Shown: piece by piece, positions 8,301-16,233 of the stretch
Numbering within the stretch: the first letter of the stretch is position 1
How the letters are laid out: every line of letters starts with the position of its first letter
Source of the DNA: JAJFUB01 sp964622325
GTDB lineage: Bacteria; Armatimonadota; Zipacnadia; Zipacnadales; UBA11051
Direction: 5' to 3'
Assembly (NCBI GenBank): GCA_964622325.1
Contig: CAZUOJ010000010.1
Span: 1 to 64,000, forward strand
Length of the DNA: 64,000 bases
The notes under the pieces: model-generated
What the model was told of the DNA's origin: nothing
Database searches by the model: none
Seen by the model: the letters and a program-made list of their open reading frames with translations, nothing else
Translations under genes and position numbers: made by a program

Positions 8301-11300
8301 ATGCTCATCCGCAATGCCACCGCTAAAAAGCGCGTAAATAGGGGCGCACAAGTCGGCCCTTGCCCTGTCATTCGCCAGACACAGGAGGCCTGGCGAGGGG
8401 GCTGCCTGGCGGGGAAATTATCCCGGCGGCTGGCAATCGCCGGGCTTGTGGGCGGGCTGATTATCTGTGCCTTAGCGCAGGCGGATTTGGGCACTTTCTA
8501 TCAAATTGGCGAGCCTGAAACGGGGCAGATTATGCCCGTCTTCCCTGCGGACGACAGGCGGATGATGGAGCCAGTGCATGATGTCATCACGCCCCATGTG
8601 CCTTTAGTCCCCCATTTGCCTGGGGGCCCTGTGCGCGTGCTGGCCATTGCCAATTACGATTACGGCCGCTGGCCGCTGGAGCTCAAGCAGCGTCTGGATA
8701 TGGAGTTAACAGTTGTATATACGCGCAGCCGCTCGCAATTTGGCTTCCCCAGCGGCTGGATAGGAATGCGGGCGGAGGATGTGACGGGGCGGCTCCTGCA
8801 GGCGCTGTCTCGCCAGCCAGAAGTGATTATCTCGGAGACACAATTTACAGTATTGCCAGAAGTCGTCCAGCGTCGCCTCCGGGAGCATATTGCTGCTGGC
8901 GCTGGCTTTGTCGGCTATCTGGACGGACTGGATTTGCAAGGCTATAAGCTCCAGGAGGACAAACAGCAAGCGCTGTTGGCAAAGGCTGTCCCCTTCGCCC
9001 TGCTGCGGCAGTTGCGCGCTCGCTTCGCCACGCCTGAAGAGGCCGCCAAAGATGTACTGACATTGTACGAAAAGGCGCAAGCAGGACGTCTGGCTGCCCT
9101 GTGGGATTATCCCCGCGACGACGCCCCTCCCGATCCCGGCTGGCTCGTTTACGACTGGCTGCCGCGGATGGAAGAAGAAGCCTGGAATAGCCTGCTTGCC
9201 CATGTAGTGCTGTGGGCCGCCAAACGGCCCGCAACGGGCCTGGATATTTCTTTGCCTGCAATGCCCGTGGAGCGGGCGCGCCTTCCTTTTTCTTTGCAGG
9301 CACATGTGGATAGCGGGAGCGGAAGCAGCCGCCTGGAAATGATTATCTGGGATCGCGCAGGGCGTCAACAGCATCAATCGCAGATAAAAGTCAAAAGCCG
9401 GCAAATGGCGCTTAAATTGCCTTTGCTCCCGGCGGGCGAATATGCCATTTTAGTGCGTCTATGGGAGCAGGAGGCTGTACGCGATTGGACGCTGCAGGCC
9501 CTGCAGATTAAAGCTCCTGTGGAAATTGCCGGAATTACGCTGGCCCAAAGAGTTGTGGAGCATGATGCCCCCGTGGCGGCGAACATTTCTTTGTCTGGCG
9601 CTCCGGCGCCCGGACAAAAGCTGCTCGTGGAAATTGAGGACAATTTCGGACGAATTGTGCAGCGGCGAATGTTGCCGGCCGCCCCCGCCGTGGCCGTCAG
9701 CCTCTCCACGGAGGGCTCCCGCCATCTGTACAATTATGTCAATGTAAAATTGTTGGGGAAGGAGGGGGCGATTCTGCATGAAGCCCGTCATTCCTTCATC
9801 ATTCGCCATCCGCCGCCTCCAGCGGATGAGCTTGTCGTGAAGATGTGGGCAGCGATAAGAGGCGGCGGCCAGACTACAGGGAGATTCTGGCAAAGAAACT
9901 GGAAACACGCGCAGGATGGCGTGGATGTGGATCGGGGAGATACGCCCGAAGCCGCCGCGATTTATAATATGCGCTCGGAAGTCCAGGCCGCCAACATGCG
10001 CCAGCTCAAATTGATCGAGCCGACAGCCACGCCGGAAGTCAACACGCGCACGGTGCAGGCGGCCGCGCAAAAATGGGGCGCCTACCCGTTATATCATTAT
10101 CATCTGGGCGACGACTTCAGCTATCCCGAGAACTGGACGCCTGCCGCCCGCGCCTATCTGGCTCAGTGGGCGCAAAAACACTATGAGGATCTCCAACATC
10201 TCAATCAGGCCTGGGGCACCAGCTACAATAGTTTCGAACAAGTGGAGCCCATTGACTATGTTCAGGCAGCCCGGGAACTGCAGGCGGCAACGCCTCAATA
10301 TGGCGCCTTGTGCCATTGGGTGGATCAGCAGCTGGCCCGAGAAGATATGCTCATTGAGTTCATTCGGACGCTGCAGGAAGCTCTCCAGGCCGTGGATCCT
10401 CGCCATTCCCTGGCTATCCAAAATACAATCGTCTATCCTGCCCCCAATACAGGCTTTAATTATTGGAAGCTGGCGCAAGTCTTCGGCGATGTCGGCGCCT
10501 ACGCCAATCCCATGACTTTAGATGTGTATCGCAGCGCCCGGCAGCCAGGCCGTCGGCTTTCCGTCTATTCTGGCTCTTATGGCGTGTTCTGTTTTCCGCC
10601 CTATCAGGCGATGGAAATGTTGCCCTGGTGGGCGATCTTCCGGCAGATGAACGCTTTGAATTATTGGTACGGCGCGTCATGGCAGTCCTTTCCGGGAGTG
10701 CTGGCGCCAGATTTGGGGCCTCTTCACGGCTATGCCAAAGCTCTGGAGGGCATTCGCGAGCTGCGCGCCGGCATCGCAAAATTGCTTTTGCATGCCGAGC
10801 GACAAAATGATGGCGTGGCCGTGCTCCATAGCCAGGGAAGCATAAACGCCACAGCGTTTTTAGGAGCCATAGACAAAACAGCAAGCCTGCCGCCCTTGCC
10901 CCAGCCGCCAGAATGGAGCGGCGTCTGGGCCAGCGGAGATGCGCATGTCTATATGAACAGCTGGGAAGGGCTCACGGCGTTGCTTCGCGATATTGGCTTC
11001 AGCTATGAAGTGATTTCTGAAGACAGCGTGAAGCAAGGCGTTCTGTCGCGCCAGCGCTTTCGCCTGCTTGTGCTGCCCTTATGTATTCGTCTGGATGAGG
11101 AGGCGGCCAGGGCAATCCGTGAATTTGTGCGCGCTGGCGGCATTGTTCTGGCTGATTTTGCGCCCGGGCTATTCAACGGCGTGATGCGCCCCGAAGCTCC
11201 AGGCGTACTTGCAGATGTGTTTGGAGTGCGCTTTCCCGGCGGAATGCCGCAAATGGCGTTAGAAAAAGTGGAGCTGAATAACAATTTCCACACACGGGGG

Positions 11301-12152
11301 AATGAAAACAAGGGGGAGATTGCAGCGCTTGGCAATTGGCTTTCTGCTGTAAATTTAACGCCAGCAGGCGCCACAGCGTTGGCTCACACTGTTAAAGGGG
11401 CTCCTGTACTCCTGACGCACAATTGCGGACTAGGAAAAGCCATTTTGCTCAATATGCTGGCCCGGGATTATCAAATCTGGCGCACGCTCGGCCAGGAGAC
11501 GCCCTTCCGCCAGAGCGTCGCTGCTCTGCTTAAAGAGGCAGGCCTTACGCCTCGTATAGAATGCACAGTGCATGCGGGCCGTCACGGCAAGCGCCCTTTG
11601 CCCGCTACAGAACGCGTGCGCTTTATCGAGGGCGAAATCGAATATATCGGGATTTTGCGCGATTTTGCGCTGCGTCCCGATGAACGCATTCTCTTCAGCG
11701 ACACGCGCGCTCATCCCACAGCGATTGATTTTGGCCGCCACGCCCATGTGTATGATGTTCGTCGCGGGGATTATCGGGGCTATCGCCGTGTAATAGAAGA
11801 TATGATCCATCCCGGGCAAGCAAAACTTTACGCGCTGTTGCCCTATGAAGTGAGGCGCCTGGAAGCGCAAGCGGCTTATCGGCAGGAGGGCGGAAAAAGC
11901 TGGCTGGATATACAGGCGCGTTTATTAACAGCGGACAATAGCGTTCCGGGCCGCCATGTGTTTCATCTAGAAGTGAAAGACGCAAGGGGGTGCCAGCGGC
12001 GCGAATATGCCGAAAATTGTCTTGGAGAGCATGGGGCATTCTCCCAGTCTCTGCTGCTGGGCTATGATCCCCTGCCCGGCTTGTGGCAGATTACTTTGAA
12101 AGATGTCGCCAGCGGCGCCCACGCGGAAATCAGCGTTCCCGTCGGCCCTTAG
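8301..12152 (+). CDS. Giant GH42-like beta-galactosidase-family protein, secreted or anchored
   Basis: 1283 aa from the ATG at 8301. The hydrophobic segment (RRLAIAGLVGGLIICALAQA) begins only at about residue 45, so the true start may be later or the N-region unusually long. Modules in order: a class I amidotransferase-like alpha/beta domain (about 105-235); an Ig-like stretch (about 320-500); a GH42-like barrel (about 510-830) with HYHLGDDFSYPENW and LNYWYGASWQSF; a GH42 trimerisation-like domain (about 885-970) with LLRDIGFSYEVISED and IVLADFAPGLFNG; and a beta-rich C-terminus. GH42 enzymes cleave beta-galactosides. The usual acid/base glutamate position reads GDD and the nucleophile region reads SVYSGSYGVF, so standard catalysis is doubtful. 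It follows the UroD gene by 35 bp and ends at a hairpin terminator. Confidence 0.78.
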   Translation: MLIRNATAKKRVNRGAQVGPCPVIRQTQEAWRGGCLAGKLSRRLAIAGLVGGLIICALAQADLGTFYQIGEPETGQIMPVFPADDRRMMEPVHDVITPHVPLVPHLPGGPVRVLAIANYDYGRWPLELKQRLDMELTVVYTRSRSQFGFPSGWIGMRAEDVTGRLLQALSRQPEVIISETQFTVLPEVVQRRLREHIAAGAGFVGYLDGLDLQGYKLQEDKQQALLAKAVPFALLRQLRARFATPEEAAKDVLTLYEKAQAGRLAALWDYPRDDAPPDPGWLVYDWLPRMEEEAWNSLLAHVVLWAAKRPATGLDISLPAMPVERARLPFSLQAHVDSGSGSSRLEMIIWDRAGRQQHQSQIKVKSRQMALKLPLLPAGEYAILVRLWEQEAVRDWTLQALQIKAPVEIAGITLAQRVVEHDAPVAANISLSGAPAPGQKLLVEIEDNFGRIVQRRMLPAAPAVAVSLSTEGSRHLYNYVNVKLLGKEGAILHEARHSFIIRHPPPPADELVVKMWAAIRGGGQTTGRFWQRNWKHAQDGVDVDRGDTPEAAAIYNMRSEVQAANMRQLKLIEPTATPEVNTRTVQAAAQKWGAYPLYHYHLGDDFSYPENWTPAARAYLAQWAQKHYEDLQHLNQAWGTSYNSFEQVEPIDYVQAARELQAATPQYGALCHWVDQQLAREDMLIEFIRTLQEALQAVDPRHSLAIQNTIVYPAPNTGFNYWKLAQVFGDVGAYANPMTLDVYRSARQPGRRLSVYSGSYGVFCFPPYQAMEMLPWWAIFRQMNALNYWYGASWQSFPGVLAPDLGPLHGYAKALEGIRELRAGIAKLLLHAERQNDGVAVLHSQGSINATAFLGAIDKTASLPPLPQPPEWSGVWASGDAHVYMNSWEGLTALLRDIGFSYEVISEDSVKQGVLSRQRFRLLVLPLCIRLDEEAARAIREFVRAGGIVLADFAPGLFNGVMRPEAPGVLADVFGVRFPGGMPQMALEKVELNNNFHTRGNENKGEIAALGNWLSAVNLTPAGATALAHTVKGAPVLLTHNCGLGKAILLNMLARDYQIWRTLGQETPFRQSVAALLKEAGLTPRIECTVHAGRHGKRPLPATERVRFIEGEIEYIGILRDFALRPDERILFSDTRAHPTAIDFGRHAHVYDVRRGDYRGYRRVIEDMIHPGQAKLYALLPYEVRRLEAQAAYRQEGGKSWLDIQARLLTADNSVPGRHVFHLEVKDARGCQRREYAENCLGEHGAFSQSLLLGYDPLPGLWQITLKDVASGAHAEISVPVGP

Positions 12153-12543
12153 CCGAATTTTCCTAAATGCGCCTAACGCCGAAGCAAAAAGCAAGCGCTC
12201 CTTTGAAGTGCCCGCCTATTTTTTTCTTCCGCACAAAGACAAGGAGGCTAATGCAGAACAAAGCAAAAGCCCAAAAAATAAGCCTTATTCGGGCGTATTC
12301 CCCTGTTTATCCTGCCGCGGGACTTTCTCCAGGCTTCTTATATGAGAAAAGCCAGCGTTGGCCTTCCCCGCCCTTCCCCGAATCAAATGCTAAGCTTTTC
12401 CCTCTAGAACGGCTCTGTGCCCCAAATCCTGCTCCAAAGTGCCCGTCAGTGCCCGTCCCTAAATTGATAGCCTGACAGACTTTCAGCTGCAAGAAATGGC
12501 TTTTTAACAGGCGCTGCGAAAAGCAGCTACGTCAGCGCCATTT
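12153..12543. other. Intergenic region between convergent genes
   Basis: 391 bp between the stop of the GH42-like gene (plus) and the stop of the DUF4091 gene (minus). No coding frame here looks real. The only structure I can support is the hairpin at 12510-12539. Confidence 0.7.
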
Positions 12544-12546
12544 TCA
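12510..12546 (+). terminator. Rho-independent terminator-like hairpin
   Basis: GGCGCTG (12510-12516) pairs perfectly with CAGCGCC (12533-12539). An inner CTGC-GAAAA-GCAG hairpin lies inside, and a T-rich run (ATTTTCATTTTTT) follows. The T-run is on the plus strand, so it would terminate the operon ending with the GH42-like gene. The run overlaps the stop codon of the convergent gene. Confidence 0.6.
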
Positions 12547-15500
12547 TTTTTTGCGGCGGGCAGCTTCAATGGCGGCAGCAATTCGCAGGCGCCGCTGCAA
12601 TAAAACAGACGGATCTTTCGTAAAATGCGTGAAATCTTGGGAGATGTCATTGCCGACGAAGAGCTCTTTGCTTTGGGGCGCATATTCCCGCAAAAGACAG
12701 AGATATTCATAATCCTCAATGCCATCGCGGATGTTTTCCAGTCGCACAGACGGCCAGGGAGTCCAATTTGGCCCCGGATAAATTAAAAAGCCGTCGCCAT
12801 TGACTTTAAATTCGCGATATGTGGCGACTTTTGTTTGCTCCCACGGCACATCTGGCCAGCGCGGCTCATTCGCCCCCGCCGGAATCATCCCATGCCAATA
12901 ATTCGATTCCCAATACAACAATCCCGTGCAATGGCGCTGCCAGGCCTGCCAGAATAAAATGCGATGATCAATGCCAGGCTCATCAATAAAGAAATTGGCA
13001 TACGGAGGCCGCGGCCCACAACATACATACAGCCATGTTTTTTCTCCGGCGCGGCGGCGGGCGCTCAGAAAGGCTTCATCATAAATGGATGTAATGGCGC
13101 ACCATATTTTAATCGGGCCCACAAGCTCCTGTGGCGTGCGATTGATATAATATGTCTGCATAAGAGGCGCATCGGGCGCAATTTGCGCCGCCAGGCGATA
13201 TAATGGCACAAACTCCGCATATTCCTGCGGCTGAATCTCGTCTTTGGCGTAAATATGTCCGAAACGCAGCCATCCACGGGCGCGGAAATGCTGAATCTGC
13301 TGCCCCAAGCTTTCCTGAAGTTGCCGCTGCAGGCTCTCTTCCTCAAAATCATCCAGCACAAGGTCGCCTTCCTCACATTCCGCTACAATGTCATCTATCA
13401 GAAAGCTTATGACACGCTTCTTCTGGCTTATGACAAGCTGAAAATTATCACAAATTCGCAGGCCAGCTAAATCCAGCTTTTCTCCTGTTGTATTATGGCG
13501 ATAATGTTCAAGCGGCAGGCGCACTTCATGCCATTGTGCATCTCCGACTTTGAAGGTCGTCAGCCAGCGCTGCGGGAAGCAATTGACGAAGGCGACAATT
13601 GTTGCCTCAGCGTCAGAGGCCTCCAGAGCCTTTATCCAGAAACGAAAGGCGCGACAGCGACGCTCCGCCAGCAGCGCGCCGGGCAGATGACGGCTTACGG
13701 AGGCCCAAGAGTCCGTTTTGGGCCAGACAATTTTCCCGCAGCGACGTCCGCTATGCGCCTCTGTTTCTACAGGCTGACATGATGCGCCGTTAGCCGCTAT
13801 CCAGCCCACAGAGCCAAGGCTGGCCAGCGCCACGCCATTTTCCGGCAGTCGCTCCACCACAGCCTGCATGCATTCGTCTGTGAGACTGTAATCGTATTGT
13901 GGGCGGCCATCAGGCAGACGGCTTTCCTGTACATAAGCGCGGGCCACATGTGTGGGCGTGAGGCGATAATCCAGCAAAAAATTATTCCAACGCTTCCAGA
14001 CATCCACAGGCATATGTGTGCGATAATCTGCGCTGCCGGCGTACCATAAAGAAAGCGTTTCTGGAGCACAGCCAAAAGGCGTGGCTAAATGCTGTCGACG
14101 AGGCAATTCAAAGTCAAAGACGCGCAGCTTGACAGCCATCTTCAGGCTCTGGCCTCCCCCCTGCACAGAGACAAAGCCGCGATATAGCCCGGGGCGTACG
14201 CCAGGCGGAACATAAATGCGCAGCCAAAGAGGCTGAATCTGGCCAGCTGGGACAACAAATGGCCGAAGCGGCATAATTGGATCCGGCCAATCGCCTACAT
14301 AGCTTGTCGAATAGCCCGGCGGCGCTGTCTTGATGTAGCCTACAAGGCCGAGACTAATATGCTTTTGATCAATTTTTGTGCCGCCTGGGCCCTCAAGAGG
14401 CGAAATCGTGGCCCGACAATCCTCTATCTCCTGTGCACGCAAGGAGACAACAACAATTTGGGCGCTTTCAAATTCGTTGCACGCCGCAGAGAGATTTAGT
14501 TCAGAAGCCACATCGCCCGTAAAATCTTCGCCATCCCGACGCAATTTACACATCGCCGGGGCTGTGGCCAGGCCAAAACAAGGCTTTGTTGCGCCTGATA
14601 TGCGAGCCAAATTCCACACGCGCAAACGGAAGCTGGCCGTCTGCAGGGCCTTAATGTCTTCCGCTAATTGCGCGGCCTTGGGCTGTATCTGCGCCCAATC
14701 CTGCTTAGATGCACGTTTCGGCGCGGCCAGCAATGCTTCCAGCTCGGCTAAGCCCCTCTGAATCCCCTGAAGATGCTGTTTCAGCGGCTGGGATAAAGCT
14801 TCAGGCGCCTCACGCCAATTCAGCCCTAACAGAGCAGCTTCATATTTGTGGCGCAATTCTGCCACACGCTTGCGTGCGTCCCGTTCGTAATACGGCAAAA
14901 GATTGAAATTCAGCCCTAAAAAACGCCCGAAGCGGGCAGGATTGTGAAAGCTGCCGAATGTGCACGACCAGCTGCTAGCCTGCCCAGCAATTTTGTCGCT
15001 GCGGCAGAGATTGAGGCCCCAATCGTCTCCAACAGACAGATTTAAAGGGAAATTGCGAATGGGAATGGCTATTTCTATAAGCCAGAATTGCGGCGTTTGT
15101 GTACAGGCTGCGCGCCACTGCGCATCCCAGGAAGCGTCTGTGCCGTGTGAATCATAGCATGTGCCTGCAGGATTGACGATAAATTGATAATAATCGCCGA
15201 AATCGCCCTGCGGATTGATGAAAATCTCTACATCGTCATCCGTCCAGACAGGGCCATCGCGCTTTGTGATTTTAGCCGATAGCCTGTCCTGGGGCTTTTT
15301 GCCACATATAAATAAAAAATATAATGTTTCCGCATCACAGAGCGCCTTAACGCGCGTCGGCCGTTCAGGGGGGCCAGAGCCATCGTTGACAATAAAGCCG
15401 CTCAGCTCGGCAGCATTTTGCCAGCATACATCATCCGCTCGTCCGTCAATCTTTGGCTTGCGGAGCGTACAGGGAATGTCGATAGAGGGCGCGCCGAAGA

Positions 15501-16047
15501 GACGAAAATCATCCAGCCAGACAGTGCCAGCGCCATACAAGAAGGGGACAACACAAATGTAATCTACGCCGGCCGGGATGACAAAGCGATGTGTTATTAA
15601 TTTCCAATCAAAAGAGCCCTTTATGAGGGGCATAGCGGCGCTGCCGACAATTTTATCGGGCCCCTGCCGCAATTGCACATCGCAGCCGGCACGCTCCACG
15701 ACATTTTCTGCTTTCATCCAGAATTGCAAAATTAATTCCTGGCCCGCTAATACAGGCACAGCCGGATGATGCCATGTGCAAATGCCTGTGTAATCAGGCG
15801 CTGTAATCCGCAAGCGTCCGCTGTATTGGCCGGAATGTTTGACAATGCTGTCGCGCAGGCTGCTCACGTCCTCTTGAGAGCCGGGCGGGGGCCACACGCC
15901 CCAATAAGCCGCTCGCTCGCCTGTGCCCTCCTCAAAGCCCACATTGCGTAGCAATTGCGGCGTAGCCCCTAAATCCTCCTCGGCCCAGGATCCATAGCCC
16001 AACAGGCAGCCAATTAAACAACAAAAAATTGCAATTTTTTTAAACAT
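12544..16047 (-). CDS. GH123-like (DUF4091) glycoside hydrolase with CBM modules, secreted
   Basis: 1167 aa from the ATG at 16047, chosen because GGGGAGG lies 8 bp upstream and a signal peptide (MFKKIAIFCCLIGCLLG) follows; an upstream ATG at 16089 is possible but poor. Modules: a CBM4-like sandwich (about 30-200); a CBM9-like domain starting at PKIDGRADDVCWQNAAELSG; a helical, coiled-coil-like stretch; then the DUF4091 region with IYVPPGVRPGLYRGFVSV, IYAKDEIQPQEYAEF and the C-terminal RLENIRDGIEDYEYL. The DE pair (near residue 936) matches the Asp-Glu pair GH123 uses in substrate-assisted cleavage of N-acetylgalactosaminides. Action on a HexNAc-containing glycan is plausible but not shown. 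It is divergent from a second DUF4091 gene. Confidence 0.82.
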   Translation of the reverse strand: MFKKIAIFCCLIGCLLGYGSWAEEDLGATPQLLRNVGFEEGTGERAAYWGVWPPPGSQEDVSSLRDSIVKHSGQYSGRLRITAPDYTGICTWHHPAVPVLAGQELILQFWMKAENVVERAGCDVQLRQGPDKIVGSAAMPLIKGSFDWKLITHRFVIPAGVDYICVVPFLYGAGTVWLDDFRLFGAPSIDIPCTLRKPKIDGRADDVCWQNAAELSGFIVNDGSGPPERPTRVKALCDAETLYFLFICGKKPQDRLSAKITKRDGPVWTDDDVEIFINPQGDFGDYYQFIVNPAGTCYDSHGTDASWDAQWRAACTQTPQFWLIEIAIPIRNFPLNLSVGDDWGLNLCRSDKIAGQASSWSCTFGSFHNPARFGRFLGLNFNLLPYYERDARKRVAELRHKYEAALLGLNWREAPEALSQPLKQHLQGIQRGLAELEALLAAPKRASKQDWAQIQPKAAQLAEDIKALQTASFRLRVWNLARISGATKPCFGLATAPAMCKLRRDGEDFTGDVASELNLSAACNEFESAQIVVVSLRAQEIEDCRATISPLEGPGGTKIDQKHISLGLVGYIKTAPPGYSTSYVGDWPDPIMPLRPFVVPAGQIQPLWLRIYVPPGVRPGLYRGFVSVQGGGQSLKMAVKLRVFDFELPRRQHLATPFGCAPETLSLWYAGSADYRTHMPVDVWKRWNNFLLDYRLTPTHVARAYVQESRLPDGRPQYDYSLTDECMQAVVERLPENGVALASLGSVGWIAANGASCQPVETEAHSGRRCGKIVWPKTDSWASVSRHLPGALLAERRCRAFRFWIKALEASDAEATIVAFVNCFPQRWLTTFKVGDAQWHEVRLPLEHYRHNTTGEKLDLAGLRICDNFQLVISQKKRVISFLIDDIVAECEEGDLVLDDFEEESLQRQLQESLGQQIQHFRARGWLRFGHIYAKDEIQPQEYAEFVPLYRLAAQIAPDAPLMQTYYINRTPQELVGPIKIWCAITSIYDEAFLSARRRAGEKTWLYVCCGPRPPYANFFIDEPGIDHRILFWQAWQRHCTGLLYWESNYWHGMIPAGANEPRWPDVPWEQTKVATYREFKVNGDGFLIYPGPNWTPWPSVRLENIRDGIEDYEYLCLLREYAPQSKELFVGNDISQDFTHFTKDPSVLLQRRLRIAAAIEAARRKK

Positions 16048-16233
16048 AAATTTGGCCTCCCCAGTTTTATTTCGGAAAGAGAGGCACATTTCCTTTTCCT
16101 AATTTAGCCAGAGAAGGAGAACGGAAAAGCAACAAGGAATAGAAGCCTAAAAAGCTGAATTGTTTAAAAAATTATTCAAAGCACATCGCCTCCACATATT
16201 TTTAGAGAAAAATTTTCTTCAGGAGGAGGAACG
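16048..16233. promoter_or_regulatory. Shared divergent promoter region of two GH123-like genes
   Basis: 186 bp between two divergent starts, AT-rich (for example TTGTTTAAAAAATTATTCAAAG), with strong ribosome binding sites at each end: GGGGAGG on the minus strand and AGGAGGAGGAACG on the plus strand. Promoters for both genes must lie here unless they are read from further away. No operator motif is clear. Confidence 0.5.

Noticed and set aside
16005..16010. Lipoprotein signal (LIGC) in the DUF4091 protein starting at 16047
   Set aside because: The hydrophobic stretch before the Cys is very short and a normal signal peptidase I site (GSWA followed by EE) lies downstream, so lipidation is not well supported.
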